From JAAYZK01 sp964535025 (lineage in GTDB: Bacteria > Planctomycetota > Phycisphaerae > SM23-33 > FEN-1343), in NCBI GenBank assembly GCA_964535025.1, contig CAZHRW010000159.1, forward strand, positions 24,113-88,112: a stretch of DNA of 64,000 nucleotides. Direction: 5' to 3'. Under the pieces are notes generated by a model, which did no database searches, had not been told where the DNA came from, and saw only the letters and a program-made list of their open reading frames with translations. A program made the position numbers and the translations under genes. Shown one piece after another: positions 54,697 to 62,179 of the stretch. Position 1 is the first letter of the stretch; the number at the start of each line of letters is the position of its first letter.

Positions 54697-57291
54697 ATGA
54701 AAGCCCGTCATCCTTACGCGATCGCCGCCGTGGTGTGCCTCTGTGGGGCCGTCGGCCTTCTCGGCTGTGCCGCGCCCGCGCCCGAGGGGGGGCTCGTGCG
54801 GGAGGTTCGCGATGAGCACCCGCGGCTGCTGTTCGGCCCCGACCAGGTCGCCGAGATCCGCGCCTTCGCGCAAACCGAGCGGGGACAGCAGTTTTTCTCG
54901 CAGATGGAGGCCTACGTGCCGGTCTGCCGCCCGCCCGAGGAGCCGACCTTCCTCCGCAACGCCACCGACGGCCAGCGCGAGGGGTTCTGGCGGCTGCCCA
55001 CCGTCGCGCTGCACTACGTTATTACCGGCGATCAAACCTCTTACGATCGCGCCGTCGAGTACCTCCACCTGCTGGCGGATCTGGAACACTGGGAGGAAGG
55101 CGGCGAGACCGACAGCGGCATGAGCGCGGCCAATATCATGATCGGCGCGGCGCTGGCCTACGACTGGCTGCACGACGATCTGGACCCGGAATTCCGCAAT
55201 GCCTTTCGCGACAAGCTCTTGCTACAGGCGCGGCGGATGGTGACCCACGGCCACCTCAACGCCGACAACGGGCCGGGCTACTGGCAGGCCGACCCGCAGA
55301 ACAACCACCGCTGGCACCGCGACGCCGGGCTGGTCCTCTGCGTGCTGGCCGCGGCGGACTCCCAGCGCGCCGACGATGCCGAATTGATCGCTAAGGTCCG
55401 CGAGGAACTGGACTTCGTTACACGCTGGCTGCCCGAGGACGGCACGAGCCACGAGTCGTTCAGCTACACGATCTTCGGCATGGCCCACCTGACGCTCGCC
55501 CTGGACGCGGCCGACCGCTGCCTGGGGACCGAGTATCTGCAAATCCCGTTCATGAAGAACCTTCCGCGCTTCATGACGGCGAGCCTCGCACCCGGCCGCG
55601 ACCTGCGTTTCGTCTTCGGCGACCAGGGGGGCAGCGGCGTCGGCGGGCTCGGCTACGACGTGGCCCTGCTTAAGGCCATCGGCGCTAACGGCTTGCGCGA
55701 TTACCTCGCCGTGGGCAACGATATCCTCGACCGCAAAGGCGCTGCGCCCACGCGCGCCTGGCTGGGCCTGCTGTGGTACCCGCGCCGGCTCGAAGCCGGC
55801 AGCGCCGATGCGATTGCCCGGACCGCCTTCTTCGCCGACCTGGGGATGCTCATCACGCGCAGCGGCTGGGGGGACGGCCGGGCGGCGGCGATGTTCAAGT
55901 GCGGGCCGTTCGGCGGCTACACGCTCAGCGCGTATCGCGCAACGACCGGCCGAGACTACGTTAACGTGGCCCACGACGACCCCGACGCCAACAGCTTCCT
56001 CCTGGCCGCCGGCGGGGCGCTGCTGGCTGAGACGGACCGCTATTCCAAGCACAAGCAGTCGGCCAACCACAATACGATCCTCATCAACGGGACGGGGCAG
56101 ACCGTCGCCGGACGGGCCGAGGGGGCCGTCTGGTCGCAGGTCGGCGGGGACGTGACCGAGACGGCCGTCGTAACCGCTTTCGCCAAAAATGGTAAGAACG
56201 TCGCCATCGAGGGCGAGGCGTCCGGGGCCTACCCGGCGAACCCCGTCGGCGGACCGCAGCGCCCGGACCTGGAGCGGTTCCGGCGGAGCTTCCTGTGGGT
56301 CGACGGGCGTTACCTGCTCGTCCTCGACGACATCCGCGCGGGCGAGCCGGTCGAGATCACCTGGCTGATGCAGGGGCCGAAGCTCGAGGCAACCGACGTG
56401 GATACAGGGCGTTACATCCTGAAAGCCGACAACGGCGCCGCCTGCCCGTTCCAGGTGGCCGCCACCGCCGCCACGACGGCGGCCATCGTCGACTCGCCGG
56501 CCGATCACCGCGGCAAGGCACTGGGGTTCAAGCAGTTGCGCCTGACCAGCCACGCCGCCGCCACGCGGGTCGCCAGCGTGTACGACCTGTGGAACAACGG
56601 CGGCCTGACGGTCACGCTGGCGCCCCTCGACGGCAACGAGGCGATCGTGACGATTACGGGCATGGGCATCGACGACACGTGGACCTGGCGGGCCGGCGAG
56701 GGCCGCTTCGAGCCGTCCACACTCGTCGGGCGCACGGCCGGCGGGGAGGAGCTCGTGGCGATGGCAGAGGCGGAACCTCAGACAAGACAATTGATTGCGC
56801 ACGTCCGCGCCAGCGAGCGGACGCTCGACACCGACGGGATCGTCGTCGAGGCCAGCGACTGGGAGCAGAAGGCCCACGGCGGCTGGGCCGACTTCCCGCC
56901 GGCCAACACGATCGACGGGGACCCGACGGACGCATCGAGCTGGCGGGTCGAGGGCGAGGGCGAGTGGATCCAGTACGACCTGGGCGGGCGGCGGAGGCTC
57001 GACGCGATCCGCCTTGCGTTTACCAAGGGAAATGAAAGGAGTTATGCCTTCACCGTCATGACCAGCCTCGACGGGCGGACCTGGCGGGAGGTCTACGACG
57101 GCCGGTCGGGGGGCAGTTCCGACCACATGGAGTGGTTCGACCTGGAAGACAGCGAGGCCCGCTACATCCGCCTCGTCGGGCACGGCAACACGCATGAGCA
57201 GTTCGGCCAGTGGTTTAACATCAACGAGGTCGACTTCATCGCCGACCGGCCCGCTGCGGCGGCGGAGCGGGCGCGGACAGCGCAGCGCTGA
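54697..57291 (+). CDS. heparinase II/III-like lipoprotein lyase, second copy, with discoidin domain
   Basis: An 864-residue paralogue of the preceding gene, with long identical stretches (for example SKHKQSANHNTILINGTGQT). The N-terminus differs: it has a lipobox (GLLGC, Cys near residue 24), so it is likely membrane-anchored. After the shared toroid and beta-sandwich, residues 710-850 add an F5/8 type C (discoidin) module (PANTIDGDPTDASSWRVE, WIQYDLGGRRRLDAIRLAF, YIRLVGHGNTHEQFGQW), probably glycan-binding. The two copies arose by tandem duplication and then diverged at their ends. Confidence 0.88.
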   Translation: MKARHPYAIAAVVCLCGAVGLLGCAAPAPEGGLVREVRDEHPRLLFGPDQVAEIRAFAQTERGQQFFSQMEAYVPVCRPPEEPTFLRNATDGQREGFWRLPTVALHYVITGDQTSYDRAVEYLHLLADLEHWEEGGETDSGMSAANIMIGAALAYDWLHDDLDPEFRNAFRDKLLLQARRMVTHGHLNADNGPGYWQADPQNNHRWHRDAGLVLCVLAAADSQRADDAELIAKVREELDFVTRWLPEDGTSHESFSYTIFGMAHLTLALDAADRCLGTEYLQIPFMKNLPRFMTASLAPGRDLRFVFGDQGGSGVGGLGYDVALLKAIGANGLRDYLAVGNDILDRKGAAPTRAWLGLLWYPRRLEAGSADAIARTAFFADLGMLITRSGWGDGRAAAMFKCGPFGGYTLSAYRATTGRDYVNVAHDDPDANSFLLAAGGALLAETDRYSKHKQSANHNTILINGTGQTVAGRAEGAVWSQVGGDVTETAVVTAFAKNGKNVAIEGEASGAYPANPVGGPQRPDLERFRRSFLWVDGRYLLVLDDIRAGEPVEITWLMQGPKLEATDVDTGRYILKADNGAACPFQVAATAATTAAIVDSPADHRGKALGFKQLRLTSHAAATRVASVYDLWNNGGLTVTLAPLDGNEAIVTITGMGIDDTWTWRAGEGRFEPSTLVGRTAGGEELVAMAEAEPQTRQLIAHVRASERTLDTDGIVVEASDWEQKAHGGWADFPPANTIDGDPTDASSWRVEGEGEWIQYDLGGRRRLDAIRLAFTKGNERSYAFTVMTSLDGRTWREVYDGRSGGSSDHMEWFDLEDSEARYIRLVGHGNTHEQFGQWFNINEVDFIADRPAAAAERARTAQR

Positions 57292-57487
57292 CCGCGGCGG
57301 CGGAGGGGCCACAAGGCAAGACACCGGCGCGATGGCGCGCCGGCGGTGCGAGAGGCGAGAGGCGGGCGGCGGGGGGCCGCGTCGGGTTTCGCGCGGCGGG
57401 TCGGGCGCGCGCTTCCGCCGGGTCGGGGGCTGTGTATGAGGGACGGAATACGCCCCAAAGGTCCGCGATTTGGGGCCGATTGCCCGG

Positions 57488-57681
57488 CATAAAACCCGAA
57501 TTCTCCGAATTCTCGGTAGGCATAAAACCTGAATTCTCCGAATTCTCCGAATTCTCGGACCTCCCAGTTTACCCATCTTGCGCCGTTTGACGGCCGAAAC
57601 GTTGCATTTGCAAGTTTTTCGGCTATAGCGTCCCCCTATAGATGCCGTCGACGGAGGACTCCACAAAACCCGAATTCTCGG
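57488..57681. repeat. direct repeats built on CCGAATTCT
   Basis: Three related units: 57488-57520, 57521-57558 and 57662-57681. Each has an (C)AtAAAACCcGAATTCTC core, with one, two or three iterations of the 9-mer CCGAATTCT. Units 2 and 3 are followed by a similar TTTACC-ATCTT-like tail. The palindromic GAATTC in each 9-mer lets the strands pair with each other. Confidence 0.75.
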
Positions 57682-57711
57682 ATATTTTACCTATCTTCAC
57701 AGGCTGGTGCG

Positions 57712-57846
57712 TCACCCGCGCCGGGCAACCGGCGGCGTCACAATGTGAAGGCCGTACTCAATAAAGTAAGCGCCGGCCGCAACAATGTGGCCAGAGACGT
57801 GAAGAATATTCACCCAAGCGGCGAGAAAGTTCAAAAGGAGGTGCAT
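57712..57846 (-). CDS. candidate 44-residue hydrophobic small ORF
   Basis: The frame reads MHLLLNFLAAWVNILHVSGH and continues hydrophobic to a VTPPVARRG end. It would be a small membrane peptide. Codon use is low in GC at third positions compared with neighbours, and there is no clear ribosome-binding site. The only other sign is its location in an AT-rich island. I do not recognise it. Confidence 0.25.
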   Translation of the reverse strand: MHLLLNFLAAWVNILHVSGHIVAAGAYFIEYGLHIVTPPVARRG

Positions 57847-58245
57847 TTTATTCAAAAGTCGGTTCGTCGCGCCGCCAAAGCGCAGACAGGGGTATAGATA
57901 GGGGCCGCTGCCGGGGGGAGGAGGGAGGGTGAGAGAGAATCGCGTGGAGGCCGGTGGCGGACGTGGCGGCGCGCCGGCTGTCGCCTGCGGGGGCGGCGTG
58001 TCGCTCGAAGGAGTGTCGAGCGTCCGGGGAGCCTGCCCGTGTCCGACGGCGGCCCCGCGCGGCCGGGCGTCCGGCGGCGGGCGGGTGACGAGCGGGCGGC
58101 GAGGGAGAGGTCGCCGGCCGCGTCGGACGAGGCGGCGGCTTGCGGGTGCGGCGCCGTGCGGGTATGGTCTGGCCATGGCGGCGCGGGGGCGCGCCGGTCG
58201 CGAAAGGGTGACAGGCAAGCGGCCGGGGACGGGCGGAGATTCGAG

Positions 58246-59340
58246 ATGAGGCGGCGCGGGAGGCGGATGCGGTGGGTGTGGCTGGTGTCGCTGGCGACGG
58301 CGCTGCCGTGCGGGGGCTGCGCGCACGTGGCGGCGGGGCGGATCCTGGCGGTGGGGTGGAACGCGGGGGCGGGCGTGCGGCCGCCTCCGGCCGCGTGGAG
58401 CCCGTTCGACAGCGGGTTCTCGCTGGAGGTGCGGGCCGAGCCGGAGGTGAGGCTGACGGTGTGGGTGCTCGAGCCGCAGCGGGTGCAACTGTGGCGGCGG
58501 GGGGAGGCGGCGCCGCCGATGCCGGAGGGGTGGACGGCCGAGGCGGTGGAGCAGCTGCGGGTGTGGTCGGACGAGCGGCCGCCGCTGATCCTGCGGCGCC
58601 GCCGGCCGCCGGCGCCGGTTCGGCCGGCCGGGACGGTGATCGTCCTGCAGCAGTTGACCGGGCGGGCGCGGACGGATTACTGGTTCTGGCCGGTGGCGAT
58701 GGCCCTGGCCGACGGGGGCTACCGCGTGATCGTGGCCGACCTTCGCGGCCAGGGCGATTCGACCGCGCCGGCGCTGGGCTACGTTCTTGGCGATGCCGAG
58801 GACGTCGGCAGGCTCATCGACGCCCTCACCGACCGGGGGCTGCTGGTCGGACGGCTGGGCGTGTTCGGGCATTCGTACGGGGCGGCCGTCGCGGCGGCCG
58901 CGGCGGCGGCCGATGAGCGGATCGCCGCGTGCGCGCTGTCGGCGTCGCCGATGACGATGCGCAGCGCCATCGAGCTCGCCGCGGCACGGCACCGGCTGTG
59001 GCGATGGATGACCGACGGCCAGCGGGAGAAGACCTTCGAGCTGATCAGCCGCGAGATGGGCTTCGACATCGCCCGGCTGGATGTGCGGGCGTTCCTCGAA
59101 GCGACGGCGGCCCCGGTCCTGCTGACGCACGGGGCCCGTGACCGGTGGGTGCCGATCGGCCAGGCCTTCGAGACCTACCTCGCACGGCCGGAGCGGACGA
59201 AGTTCGTCGTCTACCGGGACGGCCGGCACCTGGCGTATCTTGTCACCCGTTTCGAGGACCTCCGCCCGGTCCTCGTCGGGTGGTTCGACGCGCACCTGCG
59301 GGGAGAGGGGACGGTCGATTACGGCGTCCAGGTCCGCTGA
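58246..59340 (+). CDS. alpha/beta-hydrolase lipoprotein
   Basis: A 364-residue exported hydrolase. A lipobox (ALPCGGC, Cys near residue 25) follows a hydrophobic N-terminus. The hydrolase core has an oxyanion region (TVIVLQQLTGRARTDY), the nucleophile elbow GVFGHSYGAAV (Ser), the Asp in LLTHGARDRWVPIG and the His in YRDGRHLAYL. ATG 58246 has GGCGGAG upstream; the frame is open to 58039 in low-complexity DNA. The substrate is unknown. Its stop codon is immediately followed, in the same frame, by the remnant at 59341-59586. Confidence 0.85.
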   Translation: MRRRGRRMRWVWLVSLATALPCGGCAHVAAGRILAVGWNAGAGVRPPPAAWSPFDSGFSLEVRAEPEVRLTVWVLEPQRVQLWRRGEAAPPMPEGWTAEAVEQLRVWSDERPPLILRRRRPPAPVRPAGTVIVLQQLTGRARTDYWFWPVAMALADGGYRVIVADLRGQGDSTAPALGYVLGDAEDVGRLIDALTDRGLLVGRLGVFGHSYGAAVAAAAAAADERIAACALSASPMTMRSAIELAAARHRLWRWMTDGQREKTFELISREMGFDIARLDVRAFLEATAAPVLLTHGARDRWVPIGQAFETYLARPERTKFVVYRDGRHLAYLVTRFEDLRPVLVGWFDAHLRGEGTVDYGVQVR

Positions 59341-59586
59341 GCCGCCGGCAGGCCGGCCTTCGAGTTGTCGTACGCCCCGCCGTACGGCTCGGCGAAGGAC
59401 GGGCATGTCGCCGCGGAGGAGCTGATCGACGCCGCCCGCGCCGCCGGGGTCACCCTCGTCGCCTGCTCGATGTCGATGGATCTCATGGGCCTGCGGCCCG
59501 ACAAGCTGCTCGACGGCGTCGACGAAGGCGGCGTCGCCACGTCCCTCGACCACGCCGAGGCCGGGACCGTGAACCTGTTGATCTGA
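59341..59586 (+). pseudogene. remnant of a CoA-disulfide-reductase/DsrE fusion gene
   Basis: The frame directly after the hydrolase stop encodes about 81 residues. The first part (PAFELSYAPPYGSAKD) matches the end of the pyridine-nucleotide reductase dimerisation domain of CoA-disulfide reductases (LELAYAPPYGSAKDP-). The rest (ELIDAARAAGVTLVACSMSM and DGVDEGGVATSLDHAEAGTV) is the C-terminus of a DsrE/DsrF-like domain. Rhodanese, TusA and most of both domains are missing, so it is probably an internal-deletion relic. TTG 59365 could start a 73-residue peptide. Confidence 0.7.
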
Positions 59587-59614
59587 GCGGGGCGACGGCG
59601 GGAGGGCGGTCGTC

Positions 59615-60916
59615 TCAGACCCATCGGCCCTCGAGCCACAGCCACCCCTGGCCGCGGTTGCGGGTTTCGGTGGGGTAGCCGGGAACGGCCCAGACGCCGC
59701 CGGGGCCCCTCCAGCCGTAGAGGACGAACCCGTCGCGGACCCTGCCGCCGCCGGCGCGCTCGATCGGGCGGGGATTGTTGGTCAGCAGCCCCGCCCGCGG
59801 CACGAACGATCGGCCGCGGCGCCAGGAGGCGCCGCCGTCGTGGCTGTGCCAGCGCTGGAGCTCGCCGCCGCCGTAGAAGCACCCCTCGCCCTTGCCGGCG
59901 CCGACGATCAGGTCGGCGGTGACGCGGCGGCCGTCGAGGGCGACGAGCCGCGAGGCGTTCCAGGTGTTGTCGGTCTCGGTGATCGTCGCGCCGTGCCACG
60001 CGCCGCCGTCCCAACGGAAGAAACGAAAGCGGCAGTGCCACGGGTCGTCGGCCGAGATCGGCGCCAGCAGGGCGGGCCGGTCGTGTTCGTCGGCGCCCAC
60101 CGTCGGGGCGTTGGTCAGCTCGTCGCCGGTGTCGATCACCTTGGCGGCCTCGGCGGCGCGGCGGTTGACGGGCGCGGCGAGGGCACGGCCGTCGGCGGTG
60201 GTCAGCGATCCGCTGTCGACGTCGAGTCGCAGATAGTAGAGGTGATAACGGGTGAGCAGGTCCCGCTTGAACCGGTAGCGCCGGTGGCAGCCGTGGCGTT
60301 CGTCCCACCAGCAGAAGCCCAGGTGGACGCCGCGACCGTCGCGGGCGACCGCCGGCAGGAGGTAGGCCCCGGCCCAGCGGTCGACCTCGTCGGACGGGTG
60401 ACGATCGAAGTCCAGCAGCGGCCGCTCGGGCCCCCACGAGCGTCCGCCGTCGGTGTTGAGGCGGTAGACCCACCAGCCCAGGTGGCCCTCGACGCGATAG
60501 ACCATCAGCCGTCGTCCGTCGCCGAGGCGGTGGACGGAGGGGTAGGTGATCGACGGGGCGATCTCGGGTCCGTCGACCCAGCTCGTGATCTCGTGCGGCC
60601 GGCGGCTGATGCGATGGGCGCCGGGCGTGAAATGGCAGTTGAACAGCACGTGCCAGTGGCCGGCATCGTCGAGCCAGAGGATCGGGGCGAAATGGTGGTC
60701 GAGCCCCGCGGCGGTCCCGAGCCGCAGCGGCGGCCCCCAGCGCCCGGCGCGGCGATCGTACGCGATGATGTGCGGATGGCCGGGCAGGTGCTCGTCGGCC
60801 GCCTGGTAGACGATGACGATGCGGTCGCCGTCCGCCACGGCCACGGGGCCCATGCGGGCGTCGTAGATCATCTTCTCACAGCCGTGCCGGGCGAAGGGCC
60901 GGGCCGTCGCGGTCAT
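59615..60916 (-). CDS. BNR-repeat-containing protein (BNR_4 type)
   Basis: A 433-residue beta-propeller-like protein. BNR/Asp-box-like segments such as NTDGGRSWGPERPLL and SHDGGASWRRGRSF recur, and YPSVHRLGDGRRLMVYRVEG and WDERHGCHRRYRFKRDLL are typical of the BNR_4 family found in polysaccharide lyases of ulvan and related sulfated glycans. There is no signal peptide. It starts 26 nt downstream of the peptidase gene and is probably in one transcript with it. Enzyme activity is not established. Confidence 0.8.
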   Translation of the reverse strand: MTATARPFARHGCEKMIYDARMGPVAVADGDRIVIVYQAADEHLPGHPHIIAYDRRAGRWGPPLRLGTAAGLDHHFAPILWLDDAGHWHVLFNCHFTPGAHRISRRPHEITSWVDGPEIAPSITYPSVHRLGDGRRLMVYRVEGHLGWWVYRLNTDGGRSWGPERPLLDFDRHPSDEVDRWAGAYLLPAVARDGRGVHLGFCWWDERHGCHRRYRFKRDLLTRYHLYYLRLDVDSGSLTTADGRALAAPVNRRAAEAAKVIDTGDELTNAPTVGADEHDRPALLAPISADDPWHCRFRFFRWDGGAWHGATITETDNTWNASRLVALDGRRVTADLIVGAGKGEGCFYGGGELQRWHSHDGGASWRRGRSFVPRAGLLTNNPRPIERAGGGRVRDGFVLYGWRGPGGVWAVPGYPTETRNRGQGWLWLEGRWV

Positions 60917-60942
60917 GCGGGACGCTCCAGGGCGGCGCGCCG

Positions 60943-61809
60943 TCAGCGCGCTTCGCCGGTCATCAGGTAGTCCACCAGGGCCGGCGCCGCGTCGCGGGCC
61001 CAGCGGGTCGGATGATCCGGGCGCGCGGGCACGTAGGTCTGCGACGCGCGGTCCCACCAGAGGTGGCGGGAGAACTCGACCGTGAACGCCAGGGGCGAGC
61101 CGGTCATGGCGTGGAAGGCGTGCTTGCACGACATGCCGCACGGCAGCCTGTGGGCCCAGTGCTTGCCGATTTCGTGGTCGGTGCGGGCGTAAAGGGCGTC
61201 GATGAACCGTTTCTGCTCGGCGATCTCGTCGGCGGGCGCCTCGTCGTCGGCGAAGACGGTATAGCAGGCCCCGCTGGCGTTGCGGTGGGACCAGCCGTTG
61301 TGCAGGTCGAGGCCCACGGCGTAACGGCAGCCGGCGTCGAGCCGGCGTTGCCACCACCGCTTGACGGCGGCGACCTCCGGCCAAGCGGCCACGTCCCAGT
61401 CGCGGTTGGGGTTCTTGCGCCGCAACTGGCGGTCCGCCTCGCCGGTCCGGCCGTGAAAGCCGTCCACGTCGAACATCGGCATGATCTGCCAGTTGACCCG
61501 CTCGCGCAGCGGGCCGCCGGCGGCCTCGTTCAGCAGGTCCCGCAGGAGCGTGTGGGTGATGAACCCGCCGCTGTGCTCGCCGTGGTGCTGGAGGGCCTGG
61601 ATGTAGATCGTCGGCGCCCGGTCGGCGGGGCGGCCGGTGGCCGGCAGGCTGACGACGTACAGGGGTTGTCCGGCCTGGGAGCGGCCGATCTCGTGGAGGC
61701 AGTCGGGCGCGAGACGGCGGACGTGGTCCAGCAGGGCGGCGTAATACGCAGGTCGGTAGGGGATCTGCGTGCAGACATAGATGCTCTTGCCGTCGCCGAC
61801 GAGCGGCAC
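60943..61809 (-). CDS. M14-type zinc carboxypeptidase, catalytic part (downstream of an in-frame TGA)
   Basis: From GTG 61809 the frame encodes 288 residues of an M14 peptidase. ALQHHGEHSGG holds the H-x-x-E zinc site, RRKNPNRDWD the substrate Asn-Arg, VGLDLHNG the third zinc His and AFTVEFSRH the catalytic Glu. The frame actually continues upstream to the TGA at 61858-61860, on the other side of which the N-terminal domain of the same protein is encoded. This half therefore looks like part of a broken or recoded gene, or one translated separately. Confidence 0.8.
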   Translation of the reverse strand: MPLVGDGKSIYVCTQIPYRPAYYAALLDHVRRLAPDCLHEIGRSQAGQPLYVVSLPATGRPADRAPTIYIQALQHHGEHSGGFITHTLLRDLLNEAAGGPLRERVNWQIMPMFDVDGFHGRTGEADRQLRRKNPNRDWDVAAWPEVAAVKRWWQRRLDAGCRYAVGLDLHNGWSHRNASGACYTVFADDEAPADEIAEQKRFIDALYARTDHEIGKHWAHRLPCGMSCKHAFHAMTGSPLAFTVEFSRHLWWDRASQTYVPARPDHPTRWARDAAPALVDYLMTGEAR

Positions 61810-61857
61810 GACGGCCGTGTCGGCGGTCTCGTCGATGCGGACGTCGTCGATCGGCGT

Positions 61858-62163
61858 TCATGTGTCGAGGTCGCTGCTGCGCATCGTCACCCGCGGCAGG
61901 ACCGAGAGGAACGAATCGTGATCGGTCATCCGCGAGACGGTTTCGGCGTTGGCGCCCGCCGGCAGGTCCGCGGCGGTCCACACGCGGGGCCAGACGATCT
62001 CCAGCTCGCCGCGTCGGCCGGTCGCCAGGTGCTCCAGGCGGACGCAGAAGTGAAAGGTCTGCGACCCCGACCGCTCGCCGATCAGACGGCAGCGGACGCG
62101 GTCGTCGGCGACCGGTTCGATCTCGCAGTCCGACGCTTCGACGAAGTCGGTGTGTGCTTCCAT
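61858..62163 (-). CDS. M14 peptidase N-terminal beta-domain, ends at an in-frame TGA
   Basis: 101 residues from ATG 62163 with CRLIGERSGSQTFHFCVR and SRMTDHDSFLSVLPRVTM, the beta-sandwich that precedes the catalytic domain in M14-like bacterial proteins. It stops at TGA 61858-61860 after SSDLDT; the next codons in frame read TPIDDVRIDETADTAVVPL and run on into the catalytic part. A Trp codon (TGG) at the TGA would join them into a 406-residue enzyme. Alone, the domain would have no activity. Confidence 0.7.
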   Translation of the reverse strand: MEAHTDFVEASDCEIEPVADDRVRCRLIGERSGSQTFHFCVRLEHLATGRRGELEIVWPRVWTAADLPAGANAETVSRMTDHDSFLSVLPRVTMRSSDLDT

Positions 62164-62179
62164 GGCATTGGCGACGGGC

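Larger units (their letters stand above)
57292..58245. other. 954-bp stretch without a convincing gene
   Basis: 57292-57480 is G-rich low-complexity DNA. 57488-57681 holds GAATTC-type repeats. 57586-57616 has a hairpin (GCCGAAA/TTTCGGC with an inner TTGC/GCAA stem). 57690-57850 is an AT-richer island with a 44-codon leftward ORF. 57900-58245 is again G-rich, with a 106-codon Gly/Arg-rich ORF (57929-58249) that looks like low-complexity translation. Confidence 0.6.

Noticed and set aside
57834..57846. An anti-Shine-Dalgarno-like word suggesting a 16S rRNA 3' end
   Set aside because: The surrounding sequence has none of the conserved 16S 3' region; the match is a 10-mer coincidence.
57929..58249. 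A 106-codon Gly/Arg-rich ORF before the lipoprotein hydrolase
   Set aside because: Low-complexity translation of G-rich DNA with no ribosome-binding site or recognisable fold.
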